A stretch of 64,000 bases of DNA, taken from contig JAFLRM010000003.1 of assembly GCA_022511465.1 (NCBI GenBank), positions 1 to 64,000 of the forward strand. The letters run 5' to 3'. Position numbers and translations under genes: made by a program. The notes beneath the pieces are model-generated. The model had not been told where the DNA came from, ran no database searches, and saw only the letters and a list, made by a program, of their open reading frames with translations. Shown here one piece after another: positions 1-7,924 of the stretch. Source of the stretch: Acetatifactor sp. (GTDB taxonomy: Bacteria > Bacillota > Clostridia > Lachnospirales > Lachnospiraceae). Each line of letters begins with the position of its first letter. Position 1 is the stretch's first letter.

Positions 1-66
1 CGGGCGGCTTACCCTCTGTTTATCGGAGGGGCTAACCCTCCAGACGAAAGAAAGGGGGGCTTGCCA

Positions 67-159
67 ATGATGATTACATACTCTGACTTTGTGCAGACGG
101 GAATATTCATTGTTGCCCTTGTTAGTCTGTGTTATCAGATTTTCAAGGGAAAAAAGTAG
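67..159 (+). CDS. Putative holin-like type I toxin, 30 aa
   Basis: This is a 30-codon ORF beginning with two Met codons and preceded by a G-rich Shine-Dalgarno (about 52-58). The peptide has a short polar N-terminus containing ITYSDF, one hydrophobic helix (about residues 11-26) and a basic tail ending GKK. That layout matches the holin-like toxin / TxpA-BsrG class of membrane toxins, which depolarise the membrane and are silenced by a cis-encoded antisense RNA. A convergent promoter and an overlapping bidirectional hairpin downstream fit a type I toxin-antitoxin locus. The toxin promoter lies left of the window. Assignment rests on size, hydropathy and layout; toxicity is not shown. Confidence 0.7.
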   Translation: MMITYSDFVQTGIFIVALVSLCYQIFKGKK

Positions 160-243
160 CCGCCATTACTGCGAATAATGACGGCTGTTTGAAAAAATAG
201 CTTGATATTTGGGTAAGCCGTGTATCTGGTTTTCCCTTTTTGT
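150..243 (-). ncRNA. Predicted antisense antitoxin RNA of the type I toxin
   Basis: A minus-strand RNA of roughly 95 nt is predicted from the promoter at 250-278 to the terminator at 150-186. It would overlap the last codons and 3' UTR of the toxin mRNA, the layout of TxpA/RatA-type systems. Its existence is inferred from promoter and terminator only. Confidence 0.5.
158..186. terminator. Bidirectional hairpin between toxin and antisense RNA
   Basis: The arms 158-162/182-186 and 164-168/176-180 pair with one C-A mismatch and a 7-nt loop. On the minus strand the hairpin is followed by TAC and six T (positions 155-150), a proper intrinsic terminator for the antisense RNA. The hairpin also overlaps the toxin stop codon. 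Confidence 0.65.
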
Positions 244-249
244 GTCTTA

Positions 250-278
250 AATATAGCATATCTAACACTAGAACGCAA
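250..278 (-). promoter_or_regulatory. Extended -10 promoter for the antisense RNA
   Basis: Read on the minus strand: -35 TTGCGT (278-273), a 17-bp spacer, and -10 TATATT (255-250) preceded by TGC, an extended -10. The predicted start is near 243, pointing at the toxin gene. Confidence 0.6.
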
Positions 279-925
279 GCAATTTCTTAAGCCCTGGACA
301 CGGCTGGGAGGAAATCAGCCCACAGATGCGTTGCAACTTCCTGCAATATTCCTTTGTACCTGATAAGCAATGCCACAATACCCCTGTGACGCGCTGTGAT
401 GCCCCAAATTTGAATTTTAGGGTAGCAAGGCTTTTCTCCCTTTTGCCGGAAAAGATAAAAGTGGCTGTATGGGGCTGTGAGTGCCTGCGAGGAGTGTACC
501 GTTGGGTACGGTTGTTCTGTAACGGTTTTTTTCCCTATCAGGTATCCCGGGAAGGGGTTGGCAAAATGGAGAGGCCTGCTGCCTGATTCGGTGCAGTGGT
601 AGCAGGCATAATTTCATAGGTGACGTAAAAGACATATCACAGGGTAGCACATGCCTTTTTGTATTAGAAACAGGTATGAATTTTATTGCTCCAGCATTTT
701 TGTTATAATTTCTATGTAATCACTATAAAAATAATACTCCTGTTTATTTTGAGAGATTATGTTAGAAAAAGTGGAAAAGATTATAGACCCTAATAATAAT
801 AGGAGACAAATTGCGAAGAGAAAAATTTTCATATCGTAGGTGAAAGTTTTTGATAATAAATCTACAAAAAAATTTTCATCGTAGAATTGATCTTGTAGAT
901 TTCCTGCGTATATTGTTGTTATGTA
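279..925. other. Gene-poor stretch of probable mobile-element debris
   Basis: No convincing coding gene is seen here. Possible reading frames at 326-586 (+) and 417-650 (-) lack a clear ribosome binding site and any family resemblance I recognise. An extended -10 (TGT-TATAAT, 701-709) precedes a 26-codon ORF at 759-839 of unknown worth. A similar motif, AAAAATTTTCAT(AT)CGTAG, occurs at 821-839 and 868-884. The position beside a truncated integrase suggests degraded integrative-element DNA. Confidence 0.4.
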
Positions 926-1336
926 GTGAAGAAAGAACTTTTGAAATTGAAAATGCAGAATGGATCAGCTGCAACAATACTGCCTTATGTGGACGATTCC
1001 GGGCATATCAGAGGGAATATATCCGGCTTTTTATTCGTTAACACAATCGGCAATGCATGGAATGAGCCTGGTTTCCGAGAACTGATACAAAGGATTGTGG
1101 AGCGGTACAACAAAGAAGCAGAGAAAAACAATGCAGAGAGGATTGAGAACTTTTGTCCGCACATGGTACGGCATACTTACACAAGCCTTGCCTATTCTGC
1201 CGGAGCCGATGTGAAGATTGTCAGCCAGAATTTAGGACATGCCTCCACATCCGTGACACTGGACACATACACACATCTGACAGAGGATAAGAAGCGCGAA
1301 CAGGAGGCGGTGGCACAGACGGTTAAAATCTCATAA
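926..1336 (+). pseudogene. Tyrosine recombinase (ICE/phage integrase), C-terminal remnant
   Basis: The readable frame carries only the C-terminal catalytic half of a tyrosine recombinase. The HxxR box is seen as H79-M-V-R82-H83, the second His as LGH105, and the nucleophile as Y115 in TLDTYTHL. The first catalytic Arg, the core-binding domain and the arm-binding N-terminus are missing; intact relatives are about 380-410 aa against 136 readable here. The sequence before about 960 does not read as integrase in any frame, so the gene is 5'-truncated. It is most likely the end-proximal integrase of a lost ICE. Confidence 0.8.
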
Positions 1337-1462
1337 TGGTTGTGACAATTCTGTGACAAATTCGTGGTAAAAGACAGAATAAGACAACATAAGATAAAGA
1401 TACCATGAGAGAGAAAAGTGCCTATTTACACAATGATAACACAAGACAAAATCAGACAAACA
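1337..1462. other. Candidate attachment/arm-site region after integrase remnant
   Basis: Just past the integrase stop there is a near-duplicated TGTGACAA (about 1342-1362), then repeated AGACA/AAGATA motifs (about 1370-1460). Clustered short direct repeats next to an integrase 3' end are usual for recombinase arm and core sites. No second copy of the att core is present in the window, so the exact core is unknown. Confidence 0.35.
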
Positions 1463-1484
1463 GCTGTTCGTAAAGAAAAAATAC

Positions 1485-1513
1485 TTGACACCCACACGCA
1501 TCTAGTGTATGAT
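1485..1513 (+). promoter_or_regulatory. Sigma-A promoter of the ylxM-ffh operon
   Basis: TTGACA (1485-1490), a 17-bp spacer, and TATGAT (1508-1513); predicted start near 1520. This is a near-consensus promoter about 60 bp before the ylxM start codon. Confidence 0.85.
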
Positions 1514-1576
1514 ACACAAGGTGCGTATTTTTTGCACTTTTGCGGCAGACCCAAAGGCACCGCAGGAGATGAATAC

Positions 1577-1933
1577 ATGGACAGAATTTTTGAGCGTACG
1601 CTTCTGTATGACTTTTACGGCGAGCTTCTGACCCCACATCAACAGAATATCTACGAGTGCGTTGTCTTTGATGACATGTCGCTGGGAGAGGTTGCGGAGG
1701 AACAGGGGATCAGCAGACAGGGAGTACACGATCTGATAAAGAGATGTGACAAGATCCTGCAGGAATACGAGAGAAAACTTCATCTGGTAGAACGCTTTTC
1801 CGGTGCCAGGGAGAAGATTGCCGGAATCGTAGAACTGACCAGAGAAGATGCGGAGACCTCAAAGAAACTGAAACAGTCGGAGCGCATGGAACGCATCCGC
1901 AAGCTCTCCGAGGAGCTTATGAAAGAATGGTAA
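1577..1933 (+). CDS. ylxM: YlxM/UPF0122 DNA-binding protein, SRP operon
   Basis: The 118-aa YlxM family protein has a sigma-70 region 4-like helix-turn-helix (about residues 35-60; [14 protein letters not shown] motif) and a charged C-terminal helix. YlxM is encoded next to ffh in Firmicutes and is thought to bind SRP or modulate its assembly. The ATG at 1577 is chosen because AGGAG (1564) precedes it and the usual family N-terminus begins there; an upstream in-frame ATG at 1418 would lie ahead of the promoter. It is first gene of the operon, 10 bp before ffh. Confidence 0.9.
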   Translation: MDRIFERTLLYDFYGELLTPHQQNIYECVVFDDMSLGEVAEEQGISRQGVHDLIKRCDKILQEYERKLHLVERFSGAREKIAGIVELTREDAETSKKLKQSERMERIRKLSEELMKEW

Positions 1934-1943
1934 GGAGTGGCAG

Positions 1944-3311
1944 ATGGCATTTGAAAGTTTGACGGACAAACTACAGAATGTTTTTAAGAACCTGCGCAGC
2001 AAAGGTCGTCTGACAGAGGAAGATGTCAAGGCTGCCTTAAAAGAAGTAAAGATGGCGCTGCTGGAGGCGGACGTCAACTTCAAGGTGGTAAAGCAGTTTG
2101 TCAAGACTGTTGAGGAGCGGGCTATCGGACAGGATGTGATGAATGGCTTAAACCCCGGACAGATGGTGATCAAGATCGTAAATGAAGAGATGATCGCCCT
2201 CATGGGGAGCGAGACCACAGAGATCGCCATGCAGCCGGGCAAGTCGATTACCGTCATTATGATGGCGGGACTGCAGGGTGCCGGTAAGACTACCGCCACC
2301 GCCAAGATTGCCGGCAAGTTGAAAACTAAGGGTAAAAAATCTCTGCTGGTTGCCTGTGACATCTACCGACCTGCAGCCATTGAACAGTTGAAGATCAACG
2401 GTCAGAAGCAGGACGTGGAGGTCTTTTCCATGGGAACGGACCACAAGCCTGTAGAGATCGCAAGAGAAGCTATCACCTACGCGGAGAAAAACGGTCACAA
2501 TGTGGTGATCTTGGACACCGCCGGACGACTTCATATAGACGAAGATATGATGCAGGAGCTCCAGGAGATCAAAAGGAACGTGAGCGTACACCAGACTCTT
2601 TTGGTGGTAGATGCCATGACCGGTCAGGATGCGGTGAACGTGGCCAAGGAGTTCGATGAGAAAGTCGGTGTTGACGGCGTGGTACTCTCCAAGATGGACG
2701 GCGATACCCGTGGTGGTGCGGCACTCTCCATCAAGGCGGTGACGGGAAGGCCGATCCTCTATGTGAGCATGGGTGAGAAGCTTTCCGACTTGGAGCAGTT
2801 CTATCCCGACCGTATGGCCAGCAGGATCCTGGGCATGGGAGACGTCCTCTCCCTGATCGACAAGGCTCAGCAGAGCATCGACATCGATGAGGAGAAAGGC
2901 CGCCAGATGGCTGGCCGCATGAAAAAAGGCAAGTTCGACTTTGAGGACTACTTAGAGAGCATGAAGCAGATGCGCAATATGGGCGGTCTGTCCAGTATCT
3001 TAAGCATGCTTCCCGGCATGGGGATCAAGGCCGGTGATCTGGAGTCCATGGTAGATGAAAAGCAACTCAAACACATGGAGGCCATCGTACTTTCCATGAC
3101 TGTAGAGGAGCGGCGCAACCCAAAGCTTTTGAACCCCAGAAGAAAACATCGCATTGCGAAGGGGGCCGGGGTGGATATCGCGGTGGTAAACCGTTTTATC
3201 AAGCAGTTTGAGCAGAGTCAGAAGATGATGAAGCAGTTTGGCGGCGGGAAAAAGGGCCGTGGTATGTTTGGGGGATTCCCGGGCATGGGAGGCGGCAGAT
3301 TCCCTTTCTAG
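1944..3311 (+). CDS. ffh: Signal recognition particle GTPase Ffh
   Basis: Ffh binds SRP RNA and signal sequences and docks ribosomes on FtsY at the membrane. The 455-aa protein has the N domain (1-90), the G domain with GLQGAGKTT (109-117), DTAGR and the specificity loop SKMDG followed by the DTRGG motif, and a Met-rich M domain (about 300-455) ending in a Gly/Met tail. Its length is normal for the family. It is co-transcribed with ylxM and followed by rpsP. Confidence 0.97.
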   Translation: MAFESLTDKLQNVFKNLRSKGRLTEEDVKAALKEVKMALLEADVNFKVVKQFVKTVEERAIGQDVMNGLNPGQMVIKIVNEEMIALMGSETTEIAMQPGKSITVIMMAGLQGAGKTTATAKIAGKLKTKGKKSLLVACDIYRPAAIEQLKINGQKQDVEVFSMGTDHKPVEIAREAITYAEKNGHNVVILDTAGRLHIDEDMMQELQEIKRNVSVHQTLLVVDAMTGQDAVNVAKEFDEKVGVDGVVLSKMDGDTRGGAALSIKAVTGRPILYVSMGEKLSDLEQFYPDRMASRILGMGDVLSLIDKAQQSIDIDEEKGRQMAGRMKKGKFDFEDYLESMKQMRNMGGLSSILSMLPGMGIKAGDLESMVDEKQLKHMEAIVLSMTVEERRNPKLLNPRRKHRIAKGAGVDIAVVNRFIKQFEQSQKMMKQFGGGKKGRGMFGGFPGMGGGRFPF

Positions 3312-3394
3312 CACAAAATTGTTAGATATGGACTTTCCATTAAAAGTTCTTATCCTATATACAAATTATTTTTTAAACTATGGAGGAAAAAGAA

Positions 3395-3640
3395 ATGGCA
3401 GTAAAGATCAGATTGAGAAGAATGGGACAGAAGAAGGCTCCTTTTTACAGGATCATTGTGGCTGATTCCCGTTCTCCCAGAGACGGCAGATTCATTGAGG
3501 AGATTGGTACTTACGATCCCACCACTGAACCCAGCACTTTTAAGATCAATGAGGAGCTGGCGAAGAAGTGGCTGGCTAACGGTGCTCAGCCCACCGAGGT
3601 TGTAGGGAAGCTTTTCAAGCTTGCAGGTATCGAGAAATAG
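3395..3640 (+). CDS. rpsP: 30S ribosomal protein S16
   Basis: This is an 81-aa S16 protein with the conserved start [11 protein letters not shown] and the motif [14 protein letters not shown]. It is a 30S assembly protein. The ATG at 3395 is chosen over 3380 because GGAGG (3382-3386) sits at the correct spacing and the family N-terminus begins there. It lies 83 bp after ffh and is followed by khpA. Confidence 0.97.
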   Translation: MAVKIRLRRMGQKKAPFYRIIVADSRSPRDGRFIEEIGTYDPTTEPSTFKINEELAKKWLANGAQPTEVVGKLFKLAGIEK

Positions 3641-3664
3641 TAATCTAGTCTTTGGAGGTAGATT

Positions 3665-3892
3665 ATGAAAGAATTAGTTGAAGTAATTGCAAAAGCCCTT
3701 GTGAACAATCCCGATGAGGTAGTTGTGACGGAGAAGGTAGAGGGCAGAAATGTTGTCATTGAACTTCACGTAGCTGCATCCGATATGGGCAAGGTGATCG
3801 GAAAACAGGGAAGGATCGCAAAGGCGATCCGCTCTGTGGTAAAGGCGGCATCATCCAAAGACAACACAAGAGTGGACGTTGAGATCGTCTAA
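3665..3892 (+). CDS. khpA: KH-domain RNA-binding protein KhpA
   Basis: This is a 75-aa single KH domain protein with the RNA-contacting GKQG loop in VIGKQGRIAKAIR. KhpA works with KhpB/Jag as an RNA chaperone that affects division and cell-wall gene expression in Gram-positives. The SD GGAGG precedes the ATG. The position between rpsP and rimM is the usual one in Firmicutes. Confidence 0.95.
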   Translation: MKELVEVIAKALVNNPDEVVVTEKVEGRNVVIELHVAASDMGKVIGKQGRIAKAIRSVVKAASSKDNTRVDVEIV

Positions 3893-3902
3893 GGCTAATA
3901 GG

Positions 3903-3950
3903 AGTCCCGGGGAACGAGGTGCGATGTGTTTCGGCTTTCCCGGGACTTTG
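3903..3950 (+). terminator. Strong hairpin between khpA and rimM
   Basis: Arms 3903-3914 and 3936-3947 form 12 pairs, with nine perfect GC-rich ones (AGTCCCGGG/CCCGGGACT), then TTTG. The T-run is short, so it may act as a partial terminator or a processing/stability element inside the operon. Confidence 0.5.
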
Positions 3951-3975
3951 TACAGGATGAGAGGTAAATGTTTGT

Positions 3976-4482
3976 ATGGAGGAGATCTTGCAGGTGGGAG
4001 TGATCACGGCTCCCCATGGTGTTCGGGGTGAGGTGAAGGTGTTTCCCACCACGGACGATCCGAGAAGGTTTAAAAAGTTGAAACAAGTGCTTTTAGACAC
4101 CGGAAAAGAACAGCTTGACCTGGAGATTGAAGGCGTAAAATTTTTTAAGAAATTTGTGATCCTGAAATTCAAGGGTCTGGATAATATGAATGATGTGGAG
4201 CGCTACCGGCAGAAAAGTCTCTATGTCACCAGAGAAAATGCAGTGCGTCTGAATAAAGACGAGTATTTTATCGCCGATCTGATAGGACTTCAGGTTCAGG
4301 ATGAGGATGGAAAAGCGATAGGTATTTTAAAAAATGTGCTAGAGACAGGAGCCAACGACGTGTATGTGGTGGAAATGAAAGATGGAAGAGAACTTCTGCT
4401 GCCCGCCATCAAACAATGCATTCTTCAGGTGGAGCTGGAGGAAGGCTTTATGAAGGTGCATATTTTGGAGGGGCTTTTATGA
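3976..4482 (+). CDS. rimM: 16S rRNA processing/ribosome maturation factor RimM
   Basis: This 168-aa RimM has an N-terminal RimM beta-barrel (starts [18 protein letters not shown]) and a C-terminal PRC barrel (about 95-168). It binds S19 and assists maturation of the 30S head. The stop codon overlaps the trmD start as ATGA (4479-4482), so the two are translationally coupled. Confidence 0.95.
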   Translation: MEEILQVGVITAPHGVRGEVKVFPTTDDPRRFKKLKQVLLDTGKEQLDLEIEGVKFFKKFVILKFKGLDNMNDVERYRQKSLYVTRENAVRLNKDEYFIADLIGLQVQDEDGKAIGILKNVLETGANDVYVVEMKDGRELLLPAIKQCILQVELEEGFMKVHILEGLL

Positions 4483-5888
4483 GATTCCACATTCTGACAC
4501 TGTTTCCCGATATGGTGATGAATAGTCTTCACACCAGTGTCATCGGGAGGGCGGTGGAGCGAGAGTTGATCGAGATAAATGCCGTGAATATTCGGGATTA
4601 TACACAGGATAAACACGGAAAAGTGGATGATTACACCTACGGTGGCGGGGCAGGAATGTTACTTCAGGCCCAGCCTGTTTTTGATGCTCATCAGGCGGTG
4701 ACGGGGAGCAGAAAAGTACGGACAGTTTATGTGACGCCCCAGGGTGTGCCCTTTACTCAGAAGCTGGCGATGGAGCTTGCCAAGGAGGAGGAGCTTTTGT
4801 TCCTCTGCGGACACTATGAGGGAATTGACGAGAGGGCTCTGGAGGAAATTGTGACGGATCATGTCTCCATCGGTGACTATGTGCTGACGGGAGGCGAACT
4901 TCCGGCTATGGTCATGGTCGATGCTATCTCACGGCTGGTGCCTGGGGTGCTTGGAAACGAGGTTTCCGCGGATACAGAGTCCTTTCACAATGACTTGTTG
5001 GAGTACCCGCAGTACTCCAGACCGGAAGAATGGCATGGGAAGAAAGTGCCTGAGGTACTTTTGTCCGGCGACCGCAAAAAAATTGCAGAGTGGCGGCTGG
5101 AGCAGGCGAAAGAGCGAACCAGACGAGTGCGCCCGGACTTATTTAAGAAATATTTGCAAAAAGAGAAAGTTTTGGAGATGCTTTTCAAGCAAAAGAGAAA
5201 CAACATTCACCTGATTGAAACGCTGTCTCGGGGGACGGGGGAGATTCTCTATGCCGAGGGGGAGAGCCTGCTCATTTACAACCGGGCTTGCGACATTGTC
5301 CTGTTGACTGCGGAGAATATGGAACATGGGGAGAAGATGATCTCATTGATCCCTGAAACCTGTGAGTTGGCGGTGACCTCACAGAGCTTCTTAAATGACC
5401 TACTGCTTGACAAACGTGGTTTTCAAGTTTGTCAAGAGTGCAATCAGGTGTGCTATACGCCGAGAGAGCCCCTTCCAGTGCGCCATAAGGATATCCGGAT
5501 GCTGACTCGGGATGAGTTTTCCTATGTGGCGGAGCACTATGCGCTGGGAGACCCGGATTCCGTGAAGGAGCGCATCGACGCAAAAGCTATGTATGGTGCC
5601 TTTGTGGAAGGAAGAATTGTCGGTTTTGCGGGCATCCATGAGGACGGCAGCATGGGTATGCTGTATGTGGACGAGAAGTACCGTTGCCAAGGGATCGGAG
5701 CGGCGCTTGAGTCTTATATCATCAATAGAGAGCGTGAATCCGGACATACACCCTACGCTCACATTATTGTGGGAAATGAAGAATCTCTCAGGCTTCAGGA
5801 GAAGTTGGGGCTATATCAGGCGAAGCAAAATATTTGGTGGCTTGTAAAAAAAGCTTGCATTTCCCTGCAGAGTGTGTTAAACTCTTAA
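4479..5888 (+). CDS. trmD: tRNA (m1G37) methyltransferase TrmD fused to a GNAT domain
   Basis: The reading frame is 469 aa, about twice the usual 230-250 aa. Residues 1-235 are a complete SPOUT TrmD, with the knot motifs GHYEGIDER (111-119), YVLTGGELP (134-142) and the catalytic segment [12 protein letters not shown] (Asp171). Residues 236-330 are a linker or extra domain of unclear family with a Cys-rich patch ([10 protein letters not shown]). Residues 337-457 are a GNAT acetyltransferase with the acetyl-CoA loop RCQGIGA (402-408). There is no stop or frameshift between the parts. TrmD makes m1G37 to prevent frameshifting; the GNAT substrate is unknown. The ATG at 4479 is chosen because it overlaps the rimM stop. 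Confidence 0.93.
   Translation: MRFHILTLFPDMVMNSLHTSVIGRAVERELIEINAVNIRDYTQDKHGKVDDYTYGGGAGMLLQAQPVFDAHQAVTGSRKVRTVYVTPQGVPFTQKLAMELAKEEELLFLCGHYEGIDERALEEIVTDHVSIGDYVLTGGELPAMVMVDAISRLVPGVLGNEVSADTESFHNDLLEYPQYSRPEEWHGKKVPEVLLSGDRKKIAEWRLEQAKERTRRVRPDLFKKYLQKEKVLEMLFKQKRNNIHLIETLSRGTGEILYAEGESLLIYNRACDIVLLTAENMEHGEKMISLIPETCELAVTSQSFLNDLLLDKRGFQVCQECNQVCYTPREPLPVRHKDIRMLTRDEFSYVAEHYALGDPDSVKERIDAKAMYGAFVEGRIVGFAGIHEDGSMGMLYVDEKYRCQGIGAALESYIINRERESGHTPYAHIIVGNEESLRLQEKLGLYQAKQNIWWLVKKACISLQSVLNS
5855..5883 (+). promoter_or_regulatory. Internal promoter for rplS inside the trmD 3' end
   Basis: TTGCAT (5855-5860), a 17-bp spacer, then TAAACT (5878-5883) preceded by TGT, an extended -10. The start would be near 5890, immediately before the folded rplS leader. 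Confidence 0.5.
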
Positions 5889-5889
5889 T

Positions 5890-5963
5890 GTTGTGAAAAC
5901 GAGATGTTCCTCTGTTACGGCGTAAGTATTAAGAACGTCCAATTTTATGAAGGAGGCTCTACA
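5890..5963 (+). ncRNA. Structured rplS leader (L19-leader-like)
   Basis: GATGTTC (5903-5909) pairs with GAACGTC (5933-5939, one G-T), enclosing a small TTAC/GTAA hairpin (5915-5925). The position directly upstream of rplS and the compact two-stem shape match the known L19 leader class, thought to mediate L19 autoregulation. A covariance-model search was not possible here. Confidence 0.5.
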
Positions 5964-6311
5964 ATGAGTGACATTATCAGAGAGATTGAAGCAGAACAGT
6001 TAAAGGCAGACATCACGGATTTCTCCGTCGGTGATACCGTGAAGGTTTACGGTAAGATCAAGGAGGGTAACCGTGAAAGAATTCAGGTCTTTGAGGGCGT
6101 TGTCCTGAAGAGACAGGGTGGAAGCAACCGTGAGACTTTCACAGTGAGAAAGACATCTAACGGCGTAGGTGTTGAGAAGACTTGGCCGTTGCATTCTCCC
6201 AACGTAGAGAAGATCGAGGTAGTGAGAAGAGGTAAGGTAAGACGGGCTAAACTGAACTACCTGAGAGGTCGTGTCGGTAAGAGAGCGAAGGTTAAGGAAA
6301 TTGTAAAATAA
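5964..6311 (+). CDS. rplS: 50S ribosomal protein L19
   Basis: This 115-aa L19 has the motifs [22 protein letters not shown] and [21 protein letters not shown] in split form; it sits at the 30S/50S interface. The ATG at 5964 is chosen over an upstream ATG at 5904 because GGAGG (5952-5956) and the family N-terminus fit it. It is followed by a strong terminator, so it closes the ylxM-rplS unit. Confidence 0.96.
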   Translation: MSDIIREIEAEQLKADITDFSVGDTVKVYGKIKEGNRERIQVFEGVVLKRQGGSNRETFTVRKTSNGVGVEKTWPLHSPNVEKIEVVRRGKVRRAKLNYLRGRVGKRAKVKEIVK

Positions 6312-6321
6312 TAAGTGTTTC

Positions 6322-6358
6322 AAAAGGACAGTTGCTTTCAGCGATTGTCCTTTTCTAT
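6322..6358 (+). terminator. Intrinsic terminator after rplS
   Basis: AAAAGGACA-GTTGC (6322-6335) pairs with GCGAT-TGTCCTTTT (6341-6354) around TTTCA, ending in a T-rich tail. Confidence 0.8.
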
Positions 6359-6370
6359 TTGAGAAAAGTG

Positions 6371-6379
6371 TGATATACT
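6371..6379 (+). promoter_or_regulatory. Candidate extended -10 before the first signal peptidase gene
   Basis: TGA-TATACT (6371-6379) is a good extended -10; the -35 region (TTTTCT, about 6351-6356) is weak. It lies downstream of the rplS terminator and 40 bp before the next gene. Confidence 0.4.
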
Positions 6380-6418
6380 CATACTAACTATGGTTTTTAT
6401 GTTGGGATAGAGGTAGGA

Positions 6419-6997
6419 ATGGCACGGAGTAAAGGACTTAGCTTTTACAAGAGAAGAAAGAAGATAAGTGCAGCGCTGGTGCGGGAGATATTCAGCTGGA
6501 TCTTTGAGATCTGTGTTGCTATTTTTATTGCCGCAGTAGGGAATTATTTTTTTGGCATGACCACCAATGTGGTTGGCGTGTCCATGGAATCTACCTTGTA
6601 CAATAGTCAGCAGATATTTGTAAACCGTCTCTCCTACGTTTTTTTCTCGCCAAAGAAAGGCGATGTGGTGATATTTTTGCCAAACGGCAACGAGAATACA
6701 CACTACTATGTCAAACGTGTTCTTGCAGTGCCCGGTGACACCGTGCTGATCGCGGACGGTGTGCTGTATGTGAACGGGGAGGAGAGCGAGTGGGTGACGG
6801 AGAAAGTTCTGGATGCCGGCATTGCATCTAATGAATTGACGCTGGGAAGTGGGGAATACTTTTGTCTGGGAGACAATGTGAACAATAGTGAAGACAGCCG
6901 TTCTGCAAATATTGGCCCGGTCAAAGAAGTGGATATAGTCGGAAAGGTGTGGTTCCATCTGAGAAGTGGTGAGGATGGGATCGGTTTTGTAAAATAA
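6419..6997 (+). CDS. lepB: Type I signal peptidase (first copy)
   Basis: This 192-aa membrane protease cleaves Sec signal peptides on the outer face of the membrane. It has a basic N-terminus, one membrane helix (about 24-46), the catalytic Ser55 in GVSMESTL, the general base Lys99 in YYVKRVLAVPGD and the box E motif GDNVNNSEDSR. It starts 2 bp after an A/G-rich region with the SD AGGTAGG. A second paralogue lies about 0.9 kb downstream. Confidence 0.93.
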   Translation: MARSKGLSFYKRRKKISAALVREIFSWIFEICVAIFIAAVGNYFFGMTTNVVGVSMESTLYNSQQIFVNRLSYVFFSPKKGDVVIFLPNGNENTHYYVKRVLAVPGDTVLIADGVLYVNGEESEWVTEKVLDAGIASNELTLGSGEYFCLGDNVNNSEDSRSANIGPVKEVDIVGKVWFHLRSGEDGIGFVK

Positions 6998-7047
6998 ACT
7001 AAATGTAAAGGGAAATATGCTGTAAAAATATAGCGTGGAGGCTGGAG

Positions 7048-7887
7048 ATGAATTATCAGTGGTATCCGGGTCATATGACCAAGGCAAAGCGAATGATGCA
7101 GGAAAATATCAAGCTGATCGACCTGATCGTTGAACTAGTGGACGCCAGAATTCCTTACAGCAGCCGCAATCCGGATATTGATGAGCTGGGGAAGAACAAA
7201 GCGAGGATCGTGTTGTTAAACAAGTCCGATCTGGCAGATCCCGCATGCAACAAAGAGTGGTTGAAATACTTTGCCGATCAGGGAGCCTATGTGCTGGAGT
7301 TAAACTCCAAGTCCGGAGCCGGCGTCAAGAATGTTCAAGGTCTGGTGCAGGAGGCATGCAGTGCAAAGCTGGAACGCGACAGGAAGCGAGGTATCGTAAA
7401 CCGACCGGTGCGCGCCATGGTGGTGGGGATCCCGAATGTGGGGAAGTCCACTTTTATCAATGCCTTTGCCGGACGGGCATGTGTCAAGACCGGCAATAAG
7501 CCCGGTGTCACAAAGGGGAAACAATGGATCAGATTGCAGAAGAATCTGGAGCTTTTGGACACTCCAGGCATTCTGTGGCCCAAGTTCGAGGATCAGGAGG
7601 TCGGAATGCATCTGGCCTTTATCGGCTCCATGAACGATGAGATCATTATTATGGATGAACTTGCATGTGATCTGTTGCATCTGCTGAGAGACCTCTACCC
7701 CAAGGCGGTGGAGGAGCGCTATGACATTGAACTTTCGGGAAGTGAGGCGGATATTTTGACCTCTATTGCTGAGAGCCGCAAGTGTTATCAAAAGGGAGAA
7801 AGCTTAGATCTGGAGAAAGCGGCTGGGATCTTGGTGGAAGATTTTCGGAGCGGACGCCTGGGACGCATCTCGTTGGAGAGGCCATGA
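7048..7887 (+). CDS. rbgA: Ribosome biogenesis GTPase RbgA (YlqF)
   Basis: This 279-aa circularly permuted GTPase has G4 NKSD (58-61) before G1 GIPNVGKST (127-135) and G3 DTPG (171-174), plus a C-terminal ANTAR-like helical domain. RbgA drives late maturation of the 50S subunit. An SD (TGGAGG) lies 5' of the ATG. The ylqF-rnhB order is as in Bacillus, here with a signal peptidase gene inserted between. Confidence 0.96.
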   Translation: MNYQWYPGHMTKAKRMMQENIKLIDLIVELVDARIPYSSRNPDIDELGKNKARIVLLNKSDLADPACNKEWLKYFADQGAYVLELNSKSGAGVKNVQGLVQEACSAKLERDRKRGIVNRPVRAMVVGIPNVGKSTFINAFAGRACVKTGNKPGVTKGKQWIRLQKNLELLDTPGILWPKFEDQEVGMHLAFIGSMNDEIIIMDELACDLLHLLRDLYPKAVEERYDIELSGSEADILTSIAESRKCYQKGESLDLEKAAGILVEDFRSGRLGRISLERP

Positions 7888-7924
7888 CGCACTTTCGATC
7901 TGTGAGAAATACGGAAAGGTATGG

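Noticed and set aside
326-650. Overlapping frames 326-586 (+) and 417-650 (-)
   Set aside because: No SD, no recognisable family and strong overlap on opposite strands.
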